NCBI GenBank assembly: GCA_035605975.1
Contig: DATNGG010000148.1
Span: 1-23,851 of the forward strand
DNA from: CAIKMD01 sp035605975
GTDB taxonomy: Bacteria; Pseudomonadota; Alphaproteobacteria; ATCC43930; CGMCC-115725
DNA: 23,851 nucleotides
Direction: 5' to 3'
Positions within the stretch are counted from its first letter, which is position 1; every line of letters begins with the position of its first letter. The notes beneath the pieces are model-generated. The model was not told the origin of the DNA, ran no database searches, and saw only the letters and a program-made list of their open reading frames with translations. Both the position numbers and the translations under genes were made by a program. This document shows positions 1 to 6,292 of the stretch, piece by piece.

Positions 1-1
1 C

Positions 2-19
2 GACCAGCTGCGCCGATAA
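2..19 (+). CDS. possible 3' end of an upstream CDS
   Basis: The first bases read DQLRR-stop in frame 2, which could be the C-terminus of a gene entering from the left. Only five residues are visible, so neither the frame nor the product can be established. The only support is the structured hairpin that follows immediately at 21-63, as expected after a gene end. Confidence 0.2.
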   Translation, partial: DQLRR

Positions 20-20
20 G

Positions 21-63
21 GTAAGGCTTCGGCTTTCGAGCGTAAGCTCTTGGCCAACCTTAC
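21..63 (+). terminator. candidate nested hairpin / terminator
   Basis: GTAAGG (21-26) pairs with CCTTAC (58-63). Inside it GGC (31-33) can pair with GCC (53-55), and GAGC (38-41) pairs with GCTC (46-49) around a GTAA tetraloop. The sequence GATTTTCG follows, a weak T-run. This could be a rho-independent terminator of a gene ending at the left edge, or another structured RNA element. Confidence 0.35.
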
Positions 64-130
64 GATTTTCGAAAAGCGGGTGAACCGGCATACGCCATCA
101 TAGCAGGCCCGGCTAAGATATGAAAGATAT

Positions 131-139
131 CATCTTTGC
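131..139. repeat. left target-site duplication of the transposon
   Basis: CATCTTTGC lies directly outside the left terminal inverted repeat and recurs at 2885-2893 directly outside the right one. The match is 10 bp (CATCTTTGCC) if the element is taken to start at 141. A direct repeat placed exactly outside both inverted repeats is the footprint of transposition. Confidence 0.85.
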
Positions 140-163
140 CGCGATTATATACTTTACTCAGCA
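140..163. repeat. left terminal inverted repeat
   Basis: It begins CGCGATTATATACTT and is the reverse complement of 2861-2884 with a single mismatch at 155 (T here; the right end would call for G). Its AT-rich core stands out against the GC-rich surroundings. The TATATAC stretch could also serve as a -10-like element for the ORFs inside. Confidence 0.9.
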
Positions 164-201
164 TTGCCCTTGTGCGAAAGTGCGGCACAAGGAGAAACGG
201 A

Positions 202-420
202 ATGCTCAGTCATTTGGAAATGCTTCTTTTTGAAATCACTTGTCAGACGCCGAAGTGTGGCAAGTCTTTCCATGAGCCCATTGGATACCTTTGTGGGAAG
301 GACGCCGTTCGCTGTTCCCGCTGTGGGGCTAGCATCGATCTGAAGAGCTACAAAGGGGCGATCGATCACTTCGCCGATACGGCTTCCGAACTCGACATAA
401 TCGCGCGCGGCGGCAAGTAG
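202..420 (+). CDS. small zinc-ribbon-like protein upstream of the transposase
   Basis: A 72-aa ORF starting at ATG 202 after a clear AAGGAGAAAC Shine-Dalgarno sequence at 189-198. It holds CQTPKC near residue 14 and CSRC near residue 38, with another Cys in between, a spacing suited to one zinc ribbon. It ends 34 bp before the transposase ATG, so the two are probably co-transcribed from the left end of the transposon. It might be a DNA-binding accessory of transposition or a passenger product. I do not recognise the family. The longer reading from 136 has no ribosome site and starts outside the element. Confidence 0.6.
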   Translation: MLSHLEMLLFEITCQTPKCGKSFHEPIGYLCGKDAVRCSRCGASIDLKSYKGAIDHFADTASELDIIARGGK

Positions 421-454
421 CTGCTCGCACGCATCTTTGACTGAGATATCCGCC

Positions 455-1378
455 ATGACCGCAGAACTCCAAAATCCGATTTTCCAAGATGCCGACAAAG
501 CCCGATCCTGGCTCGAAAGCCATCTCTGGGCGGAGGGCCCGGTCTGCGGCTATTGCGGCGCAGTCACCGAGGCAACCGCTATCTCCACCCGTCCGGGCTA
601 CTACCAGTGCAATGCCTGCCGTAAGCAATTCACGGTCATGGTCGGAACGCTGTTCGAGCGCTCCCATGTGCCGCTCAACAAATGGCTGATGGCTGCCTTC
701 CTGCTTTGCGCCTCCAAGAAGGGCATCTCGGCGCATCAAATGCACCGCATGCTTGGCGTCACCTACAAAACGGCTTGGTTCATGATGCACCGCTTGCGCG
801 AGGCCATGAACGACAAGGCTGGCGCTGGTCCTATGGGCGGACCCGGCACGACCATCGAGGCCGACGAAACCTATTTCATGGGCGGCGCTGGGCCCAACAA
901 GGGCGCTCGCCGTCAGCGCAAGATCGTAGCGCTGGTCGAGCGTGGCGGTGCTTCCCGATCCTTCAAGGTCGAGGATACTACCGCCAAGACCGTCCGCCGT
1001 ATCGTTCAAGCCAACGTCGCCAAGGGCGGCGCGTTCATGACCGATGAAAGCGGGATCTATACCGGCATCGGCAGCTGGTCCGCCGGCCACTTCAAGCGCC
1101 ACGGCAAGACCACGCACAGCGCGGGCGAGTACGTTAAGCGCGACGATCCCAACATCCACTCGAATACGGTCGAGGGCTTCTTTTCGATCTTCAAGCGCGG
1201 CATGAAAGGCATCTACCAGCGCTGCGGCGAGCAGCACTTGCAGCGCTACCTCAACGAGTTCGATTTCCGCTATTCAAACCGCAAGATCGAAGACCAAGAC
1301 CGCGCGGAACTCGCGCTCAAAGGCATCGTCGGCAAGCGTCTCACCTATCGGCGGACTAATCTCGGGACGAACGTCTAA
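455..1378 (+). CDS. IS1595 family (ISXO2-like) transposase
   Basis: This 307-aa protein should cut and join the element ends by DDE-type chemistry. An N-terminal zinc ribbon (CGYC near residue 28, CNAC near residue 53) and a helix-turn-helix-like stretch (GISAHQMHRMLGVTYKTAW) precede the ISXO2-like catalytic domain. Candidate acidic residues are D137 in EADETYF, D197 in MTDES and E240 in NTVEGFF, the last followed by the typical FKRGMKGIY motif. The length is normal for the family and there is no frameshift. A TTG at 437 would add six residues, but ATG 455 fits the usual family start better. No strong ribosome site precedes either, so it may depend on coupling to the upstream mini-ORF. Confidence 0.95.
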   Translation: MTAELQNPIFQDADKARSWLESHLWAEGPVCGYCGAVTEATAISTRPGYYQCNACRKQFTVMVGTLFERSHVPLNKWLMAAFLLCASKKGISAHQMHRMLGVTYKTAWFMMHRLREAMNDKAGAGPMGGPGTTIEADETYFMGGAGPNKGARRQRKIVALVERGGASRSFKVEDTTAKTVRRIVQANVAKGGAFMTDESGIYTGIGSWSAGHFKRHGKTTHSAGEYVKRDDPNIHSNTVEGFFSIFKRGMKGIYQRCGEQHLQRYLNEFDFRYSNRKIEDQDRAELALKGIVGKRLTYRRTNLGTNV

Positions 1379-1477
1379 GCCTCGCCTGACTCGCGCTCAG
1401 TTTCGCAAACTGTTGGGGCGAGTTGCACTCGACACGACTCGCGAGCGTTGATCACAATTCTGGGTTGAATGCGCGAA

Positions 1478-1500
1478 CGCCCGGGCTGGTACCCCGGGCG
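1478..1500 (+). terminator. GC-rich hairpin downstream of the transposase
   Basis: CGCCCGGG (1478-1485) pairs perfectly with CCCGGGCG (1493-1500) around a 7-nt loop, about 100 bp after the transposase stop. No T-run follows, so termination would be inefficient or Rho-assisted. The rest of the 1379-1648 gap shows no ORF with a ribosome site. Confidence 0.4.
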
Positions 1501-1648
1501 CCTAGCGTACCCCGCGTTCCTTGGTGTGTCGCTGCGGGGCTGGATATGTGGAACACGAGCCTTATACGCTCCGACTCGAATCCCGGTCAATAGCGATGCA
1601 CCTCCAACCGCTCAGTCATCATGATTGAGCCGATATAGGAGAGCATTT

Positions 1649-1846
1649 GTGACTGACGAAGAATGGCAACAAAAAAACGATGACGAAAAATTTGATTGGC
1701 TACGGACGAATGTCACGCAGCTTATCAGATTTGTGAATGGCCAATCTCGGCGGACGGGTTCGATTCAAAGCGATGCCGCTGAGCATTTGGCGACGCTCAG
1801 GAAGTTGGCTGAAAGAGTTCAGGCTCTTGAGGCGGCGGCAAAGTAG
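1649..1846 (+). CDS. 65-aa hypothetical passenger protein
   Basis: It starts at GTG 1649, seven bases after AGGAG at 1637-1641. The protein is acidic at the N-terminus (MTDEEWQQ, DDEKFDWL) and ends in a heptad-like helix (LATLRKLAERVQALEAAAK) that could form a short coiled coil. It has no cysteines and no membrane segment. Base use is AT-richer than the chromosomal genes to the right, as expected of transposon cargo. The function is unknown. The TTG at 1625 is possible but lacks a ribosome site. Confidence 0.6.
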   Translation: MTDEEWQQKNDDEKFDWLRTNVTQLIRFVNGQSRRTGSIQSDAAEHLATLRKLAERVQALEAAAK

Positions 1847-1893
1847 CTAGCGCTTCGGCGCGAAGCCTTTCCCACCACACTTCAAAGCTATCA

Positions 1894-1920
1894 GCGCGCC
1901 GAAACGAGGCATCGGCGCGC
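1894..1920. terminator. bidirectional hairpin between convergent passenger ORFs
   Basis: GCGCGCCGA (1894-1902) and TCGGCGCGC (1912-1920) form a perfect 9-bp stem with a 9-nt loop. It lies between the ORF ending at 1846 on plus and the one ending at 1940 on minus. A T-rich stretch (GGTTTCTTTCTT) follows on the plus strand. Confidence 0.6.
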
Positions 1921-1939
1921 GATGGTTTCTTTCTTGCGG

Positions 1940-2110
1940 TCACGAGTGCGATTTTCCCTTGCGAACGCGTCCCTTGCTGGCGGGGCGCTCTTTCGTACTA
2001 CGATGCTTTGGCGGCGTCTTTGCAGCCTTCTTTATGAAGCGCTCGAAGCGCCCCCAAGCGTCGGGCTCTAGCTCGATTTCTTTGGCGTCTTTCTTCGGGG
2101 GATGAGCCAT
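1940..2110 (-). CDS. 56-aa basic hypothetical protein (PDAW-RFER type)
   Basis: From ATG 2110 the protein begins MAHPPKKDAKEIELEPDAW, continues GRFERFIKKAAK and ends in a run of Lys and Arg. Similar tiny proteins with a PDAW.RFER core are frequent uncharacterised ORFs in alphaproteobacteria (recalled, not searched). Its start codon overlaps the start of the opposite-strand ORF at 2109 within a single CCATGG palindrome, so the two genes are divergent with overlapping starts. No strong ribosome site is visible. A nucleic-acid-binding role is only a guess from charge. Confidence 0.6.
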   Translation of the reverse strand: MAHPPKKDAKEIELEPDAWGRFERFIKKAAKTPPKHRSTKERPASKGRVRKGKSHS

Positions 2111-2732
2111 GGTGGTTGCCGGAACGCCAAATCCAACGCTCGATTTATATTGTGCCCTTATGGAAGAAGTGAAGCTACGAATTCTATCGATAGACACAAT
2201 CATGCTCAACGGGGCCGCTCTTAAACTGCCAGGGGCAATTGCTCAAGAGTTTGGATTTCTGCAAGTGCGATTGGCCTGCGAAGTTATCGCCCTCGCATGC
2301 TTGGTAGCCCATGGCGATATTAAGGCGGCGCAAGCGCCAAAAGTAATGAAGGAATGGGCAGCAGACAAAATCATGGCGGAATTGGACCGGCTACATCCTC
2401 GATTTTTCCCGCGTCCGATTACGGCCACCCGTACACCTCAAGGTCAATTGCATATTCAAGAGAGAAGGGCCGAGGTCCTCACGAAGGAGGAATTTACGAA
2501 GCTTTACGCGCGATGCGGCGGCTTCCTCCACAGAGGAAGCGCCAAGAAACTTCTAGCGGCGAGGCAGCCAATACAAATTCAGTTTCCTGAACTTGCGAAG
2601 TGGCGTGATAAAATGCTCGCGCTTCTTGATACGCACCACATCCTATCGCTCGACGGGCAGCACCACATTCTCTGCAATATCGCCCCATTCGGGGAGCCCG
2701 TCACAGCCGCTTTTGCCACGACGCCCCTGTAA
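2109..2732 (+). CDS. 207-aa hypothetical passenger protein
   Basis: The largest cargo ORF of the transposon. It starts at ATG 2109 with a GGGGG stretch about eight bases upstream; an internal ATG at 2160 (MEEVKLRIL) is an alternative. The protein looks soluble and mixed alpha/beta, with one hydrophobic helix near residues 55-67 (CEVIALACLVAHG). A conserved-looking segment, KLYARCGGFLHRGSA, lies near residues 131-145. I do not recognise a domain. Its own start region overlaps the divergent 56-aa ORF, and its 3' end overlaps a possible minus-strand ORF at 2701-2871. Placement inside the inverted repeats marks it as cargo. Confidence 0.7.
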   Translation: MVVAGTPNPTLDLYCALMEEVKLRILSIDTIMLNGAALKLPGAIAQEFGFLQVRLACEVIALACLVAHGDIKAAQAPKVMKEWAADKIMAELDRLHPRFFPRPITATRTPQGQLHIQERRAEVLTKEEFTKLYARCGGFLHRGSAKKLLAARQPIQIQFPELAKWRDKMLALLDTHHILSLDGQHHILCNIAPFGEPVTAAFATTPL

Positions 2733-2871
2733 CTGCCGTTACAACCAATCGAGGCGGGCACCCTTTGACTTGGGCAGTAACCGTTTCCCCCTCGCGAAAT
2801 TTGAGAGCTTTTGAGAAGCCGCAACGTTCGCAACGTCCCCAAGTGATAATGATGGGTTTTTGCTGAGTCAA
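2701..2871 (-). CDS. possible 56-aa CxxC protein at the right transposon end
   Basis: The minus strand reads from a TTG inside the right inverted repeat (2869-2871) through RCERCGFSK and ends ASWQKRL. The CxxC plus one later Cys resembles half a zinc site and echoes the zinc-ribbon ORF at the left end. It overlaps the 2109-2732 gene by 32 bp. No ribosome site is visible and the start is non-standard, so this is a low-confidence call. Confidence 0.3.
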   Translation of the reverse strand: MTQQKPIIITWGRCERCGFSKALKFREGETVTAQVKGCPPRLVVTAVTGASWQKRL

Positions 2872-2884
2872 GTATATAATCGCG
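2861..2884. repeat. right terminal inverted repeat
   Basis: The reverse complement begins CGCGATTATATACTT and matches 140-163 at 23 of 24 positions. Homology stops inward at TCAGCA, so 24 bp is the whole repeat. Confidence 0.9.
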
Positions 2885-2893
2885 CATCTTTGC
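2885..2893. repeat. right target-site duplication of the transposon
   Basis: CATCTTTGC repeats 131-139 directly outside the right inverted repeat. Removing 140-2893 rebuilds an uninterrupted host sequence upstream of the 2976 gene. Confidence 0.85.
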
Positions 2894-2975
2894 CGATCGC
2901 TTGAAAAACCCAGCAGAATCGTGGGAAGTTAAAAATCGTCTATATGAGCTACAAAGCACATCCGGGGGAGACGTC

Positions 2976-3152
2976 ATGGGGGTCACGACAGGGGTAGAAG
3001 CCCCGAATGAACACGCAGAAGCGGATAAACGACGGGGTTGGGAACGGCCGCTCGTCAAATTGATTGCTTGGATCACGACATCGCTGTTCTGCATCCTGGT
3101 TTGGATCGAATTCGGCCGTGTCGTCTTGGCGATGATCGAGAGCCATCTTTAG
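2976..3152 (+). CDS. 58-aa single-pass membrane protein
   Basis: It starts at ATG 2976 after a GGGGGAG ribosome site (2963-2969). A charged N-terminal part (NEHAEADKRRGWERP) is followed by one hydrophobic segment near residues 29-54 (LIAWITTSLFCILVW onward). A longer in-frame reading from 2901 lacks a ribosome site. This is the first host gene after the transposon, whose right end lies only about 80 bp upstream, so the insertion may have changed its expression. Function unknown. Confidence 0.6.
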   Translation: MGVTTGVEAPNEHAEADKRRGWERPLVKLIAWITTSLFCILVWIEFGRVVLAMIESHL

Positions 3153-3271
3153 CGGACGTCCCAGGCGTTGAGTAACGCGCCGGCGCCGAAAGCGCGGCGC
3201 GGTGGATCGGAGGCGGCGGCTCCTGGGGACCCGTCCATGGGTGACCGCGCCCTGAGCTCTCCCAAGAAAAA

Positions 3272-3292
3272 GGCCGCGCACGAGGCGCGGCC
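3272..3292 (-). terminator. intrinsic terminator of the 3400-3753 gene
   Basis: GGCCGCGC (3272-3279) pairs perfectly with GCGCGGCC (3285-3292) around a 5-nt loop. Read on the minus strand, the stem is followed by TTTTTCTTGG, a proper U-tract, about 110 bp after the stop at 3400. The gap 3153-3399 otherwise contains nothing convincing. Confidence 0.75.
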
Positions 3293-3399
3293 GAGTTGTC
3301 TATTAGGATCGCGGGCGTGGGAGGGATCGCCTGCGTCATCTCCGATGGTGACCGAAGATGGTTAACGAAGGGTTAACGCGCCCGGCCTCTCTGTGCGGG

Positions 3400-3753
3400 T
3401 CAATGCGCGTTGCGCCAGGCCACCGGGTGCGTGCGCACGGGATCGCGCATTACGCCGAGCGCCGCGATGCCTGCCGCCGCCAGCGCCAGGACGATGGTGA
3501 TGGGGCAATTGCCCATCACTCCCCAGAACCGGTCGAGCAGCGTTTGGCCGATGCCGCCCAACAGCGACGGCGGCTGGTCCCAGCCGCCCCATTTGAGGAA
3601 CAGCCACATCTGATGCGGCATCCAGGCGCCATGCCGGAGCCAGATCAGCAACTGGTAGCTGAAAAGAACGATTGCACTGAGGCAAAGATAGAAGGCGACA
3701 TAGAAGCAGACTTCCGAAAACAGCGAATGATGCCGTTGGTCGAGGACGCGCAT
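3400..3753 (-). CDS. 117-aa small membrane protein
   Basis: It starts at ATG 3753 after a strong AAGGAGGG ribosome site. Two hydrophobic segments are visible, near residues 15-39 (VCFYVAFYLCLSAIVLFSYQ onward) and 85-102. Between them lies a Trp/Pro-rich loop (MWLFLKWGGWDQPPS). The C-terminus ends in a basic tail with two His. It is monocistronic: its own terminator lies downstream, and 150 bp without an ORF separates it from the aldolase gene. The family is not recognised. Confidence 0.75.
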   Translation of the reverse strand: MRVLDQRHHSLFSEVCFYVAFYLCLSAIVLFSYQLLIWLRHGAWMPHQMWLFLKWGGWDQPPSLLGGIGQTLLDRFWGVMGNCPITIVLALAAAGIAALGVMRDPVRTHPVAWRNAH

Positions 3754-3871
3754 AACGTCCCTCCTTTTCCGATCCGAGAGAGCGTGCGGCGAATCTCGGC
3801 CGGAAATTGCAAGGAAGCTTTAACGGCCTGAAGCGGCAGATTATTTTGGCGTTAGGACACAGCTTGGTCAC

Positions 3872-3886
3872 GGCGCCGCCGGCGCC
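3872..3886 (-). terminator. GC-rich inverted repeat after the aldolase-like gene
   Basis: GGCGCC-GCC-GGCGCC gives a short perfect inverted repeat 14 bp after the stop codon at 3900. The loop is only 3 nt and no U-tract follows on the minus strand, so it is at best a weak terminator. Confidence 0.3.
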
Positions 3887-3899
3887 GGCCGAGCGGCGC

Positions 3900-4637
3900 T
3901 CATGCGAGGAGCGGAAGCCAGTTCTCGGGCAGGATTCCGGCCTCGACCCCGCGGCCGACATAATAGCTCCAGAGCTTTGCTGCATGCGGCTCGCGATGGA
4001 AATCGTCGCGGAAGGCGTTCATTTCCGCCGGCGTCAACGGCATCACCTTGCCGAGCATCGCCGCGCGATAAAGCGCCTCGGCGTTCTCGACGAAATGGAC
4101 GCAATCGGCGAGCAGCGCCGGAAGGCTCTCCGCGACCACGACCTCGCCATGGGCGCGGATGAGGAGGGCTTGGTGCGGGCCCAAAGTCGCGGCAACCGAG
4201 CGGCCGAGTTCGGGGCTCGAGACATGGCTCGGATCGGGATGCGTCGGAATGCCGCTTTCCCAGCGCATCGCATGATTCTTGACCGGCACGAGGGTTGCGC
4301 CCTCGACCAGCGAGAAGGTGGTGGTGAGGTCGTGATGGAAATGCGCCACCGCCTGCACATCCGGCCGGGCGCGGAAAATTTCGGTGTGGATATAGACCTC
4401 GGAAGGCGGCCGGGCGCTGTTCGAGCGCTCGCGCGATTTTCCGTCCATGCCGCAAACGAGAAGATGCTCGGGCTTGAGACTGGCGCGGCTTTGATCGACC
4501 GGCTGGATGAGGAATTCTTCGCGCCCCGGCAGGCGCACGCTGATATGGCCGCTATAGCCGAGAATGTTCTCGCTATTGAGCAGCAGTGAGACCGCCGCGA
4601 CCTGGTGGCGAAGCTTGGCTTCGACGGTGTCGGTCAT
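3900..4637 (-). CDS. class II aldolase/adducin-like protein
   Basis: This 245-aa soluble protein belongs to the zinc-dependent class II aldolase fold (fuculose-phosphate aldolase, adducin head, and some aromatic-acid decarboxylases). The metal ligands expected for the family are visible as H99 and H101 in AHFHHD and H163 in IRAHGE, with E80 in SEVYIH as the probable catalytic acid. Its start overlaps the stop of the UbiD-type gene in an ATGA, so the two are translationally coupled and probably act in one pathway. Some members of this fold decarboxylate dihydroxyphthalates, so either C-C cleavage or decarboxylation of an aromatic or hydroxy acid is possible. The substrate cannot be read from the sequence. 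Confidence 0.88.
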   Translation of the reverse strand: MTDTVEAKLRHQVAAVSLLLNSENILGYSGHISVRLPGREEFLIQPVDQSRASLKPEHLLVCGMDGKSRERSNSARPPSEVYIHTEIFRARPDVQAVAHFHHDLTTTFSLVEGATLVPVKNHAMRWESGIPTHPDPSHVSSPELGRSVAATLGPHQALLIRAHGEVVVAESLPALLADCVHFVENAEALYRAAMLGKVMPLTPAEMNAFRDDFHREPHAAKLWSYYVGRGVEAGILPENWLPLLA

Positions 4638-6085
4638 TTGTACAGCTCCGGCCATTTGGCGCGGATCTTCGCGGCAAACTCCGGCGAGGTCATCGCGACT
4701 TTCGGAAAATCGTCGAGATGCTCGTAGGGCTTGCAGGCGTCGATCACCATGCGCGAGTTGTAGAGCTTCGAATAGTCGAACACCATCGTGTCGAGCCGCG
4801 ACGACCAGCAATGATCGAGCATGGTGGTGCGCGATTTCGGATCGCAGCGCGTGCCCATCGCCCAGATCACGTCGTGGAGGTCGGTGACATCGACATCGTC
4901 GTCGACCACCACGATCCAGCGGCTGATATAGCCGACCGAGGCGACTTGGCTGGCGACCAGCCCGACCTGCGTCGAATGACCGAAATAGCGCTGTTTGATC
5001 GAGACGGCGCAGAAGGTGCGGCCGGCGCCGGCCTGGTGCAGCCAGGCGCCGGTGACGTCGGGAATGCCCGCGCCTTCGAGCGCATCGAGCAGCGCCGCCG
5101 AGCGCAGGAAGCAGCGCTCGAAGAGATGCGAATGGGGCGGCTTGTTCGAGGCGGCGCAGGTGAGGATCGGGTCGTTGCGGTGATAGATGCGCTTGATGCG
5201 GATCACCGGCTCGTCCTTGGCCTCGCCCGCGTAATAGCCGTGCCATTCGCCGAACGGGCCTTCGAGCGTCGTTTCGTTGGGCAGGATCTCGCCCTCCAGC
5301 ACGATCTCGGCGCGGGCGGGGAAGGGGAGCTTCGTCACCTCGCCCTCGACGAGCTCGATCGGCCGGTCCATCAGCCCGCCCGCCCATTCATATTCGGGCA
5401 TGCTGTCGGGCATGGTATAGCCGGCGGCGAGATAGGTGATCGGATCGCAGCCGACGATGATGACGATGGGGCAGGGCTTGCCGGCTTTCAGATATTTGTC
5501 GCGATGGATGCGGCCCTGCTTGCCGTTGGAGATGTAAGAGGCGCAGCTATTGGGGCCTTTCACCTGGACGCGATAGGTGCCGACGTTGATGCGGCCCGTA
5601 TCGGGATCGCGGGTCACGACGCCGCAGGCGGTGCCGATATAGCGGCCGCCATCGTGCTCGTGATGGATCGGCACCGGGAATTTCAGCATGTCGACGGCGT
5701 TGTCGCGCACGATGTTCTCGAGCACGGGCGCATCGCTCACGATTTTCGGCGCGATCCGCTTGAAGCCCTTCTTGATGTTCTTGCGGAAGTGGTCGAGCAT
5801 CTCCTTGCGGTTGTCGGAGAGCGCCGGCTCCATGCCGAGAGCGAGAGCGAGCCGAAAGGGCGAGCCGAACATGCCGTAAAGGCAGCGATAGTTCTTCGGG
5901 TATTCGGGAATCTCGTCGAAGAGGAGCATCGGCGATTTCTCGACCTTCTGGCGATAAAGCACCTCGGCGACGGCGCCGAGCTCGCGGTCCCAATGCGCGT
6001 CCTTCACCTCGGCCAACTCGCCGCGCGCCGCGCAGGCCGCGATGAATTCGCGCAGATCGTTCTGAGGAATGGCTTCGCCCGTCAC
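4634..6085 (-). CDS. UbiD family decarboxylase (prenylated-FMN dependent)
   Basis: A 483-aa member of the UbiD/Fdc superfamily, which decarboxylates (or carboxylates) unsaturated or aromatic acids using prenylated FMN. The family Glu-Arg-Glu set is present: R172 in NVGTYRVQVKG, and E275 and E280 in EGPFGEW. These nearly match the spacing in fungal Fdc1 (R173, E277, E282). It starts at GTG 6085 after GAAGGGTG. It is the first gene of a two-gene operon with the class II aldolase-like protein. No ubiquinone genes are nearby, so a catabolic role on an aromatic or similar acid is likelier than ubiquinone synthesis. A UbiX-type flavin prenyltransferase must be encoded elsewhere. Confidence 0.92.
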   Translation of the reverse strand: MTGEAIPQNDLREFIAACAARGELAEVKDAHWDRELGAVAEVLYRQKVEKSPMLLFDEIPEYPKNYRCLYGMFGSPFRLALALGMEPALSDNRKEMLDHFRKNIKKGFKRIAPKIVSDAPVLENIVRDNAVDMLKFPVPIHHEHDGGRYIGTACGVVTRDPDTGRINVGTYRVQVKGPNSCASYISNGKQGRIHRDKYLKAGKPCPIVIIVGCDPITYLAAGYTMPDSMPEYEWAGGLMDRPIELVEGEVTKLPFPARAEIVLEGEILPNETTLEGPFGEWHGYYAGEAKDEPVIRIKRIYHRNDPILTCAASNKPPHSHLFERCFLRSAALLDALEGAGIPDVTGAWLHQAGAGRTFCAVSIKQRYFGHSTQVGLVASQVASVGYISRWIVVVDDDVDVTDLHDVIWAMGTRCDPKSRTTMLDHCWSSRLDTMVFDYSKLYNSRMVIDACKPYEHLDDFPKVAMTSPEFAAKIRAKWPELYK

Positions 6086-6216
6086 TGTTCACCCTTCGAT
6101 TGCGTCCGGGGCGTCTCGATCCGCGACCGAGCTCGCCCAGCTTCGCGTTTGCGCCGCGAGCATACAATGAGCATCGCCCCGGTTCCATGACCGAGCGCCC
6201 GCCGGGGCGCGCGGGC

Positions 6217-6230
6217 TTGATCTAGATCAT
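6217..6230. promoter_or_regulatory. FNR/FixK-like operator
   Basis: TTGATCTAGATCAT matches the FNR/FixK consensus TTGAT-N4-ATCAA at 9 of 10 defined bases and contains a perfect 12-bp palindrome (6218-6229). It lies 62 bp upstream of the phaC ATG and about 130 bp upstream of the divergent decarboxylase GTG. In alphaproteobacteria such boxes bind FnrL/FixK-type regulators under low oxygen. The position fits activation of phaC. Confidence 0.6.
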
Positions 6231-6292
6231 GGCTGGAGTGCCGGCGCGGCGGGATGCTGGCATCGATGCCGGTCACGGATCGAGGGTCGAGC

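Larger units (their letters stand above)
140..2884. mobile_element. IS1595-type transposon with passenger ORFs
   Basis: This 2,745-bp unit has inverted ends (140-163 and 2861-2884, 23 of 24 bases complementary) and a 9-bp flanking direct duplication. It carries a zinc-ribbon mini-ORF, an IS1595/ISXO2-like transposase, and further small ORFs on both strands that have no evident transposition role. The IS1595 family is known to include elements that carry passenger genes, which fits this layout. The usual family target duplication is, as I recall, 8 bp, so the 9-bp length here is either a variant or partly coincidental. The ends agree closely and the ORFs look intact, so the insertion may be recent and still active. 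Confidence 0.85.

Noticed and set aside
1375..1590. Possible tRNA remnant or ORF near the GACTCGAATCCCGG sequence
   Set aside because: The T-arm-like string lacks a pairing 5' stem and no acceptor or anticodon arm could be built. The minus-strand ORF has no ribosome site.
2749..2770. GTAACC followed by CGAA inside the transposon
   Set aside because: The spacer is only 12 bases, too short for an ECF promoter, and no gene follows in that direction within the element.
3168..3365. 65-aa plus-strand ORF
   Set aside because: No ribosome site, low-complexity Ala/Pro/Ser composition, and it runs through the minus-strand terminator at 3272-3292.
4586..6190. 534-aa plus-strand ORF
   Set aside because: It is the mirror frame of the UbiD-type gene, rich in Arg, His and Asp as typical of shadows in GC-rich DNA. 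The minus-strand product has full family motifs.
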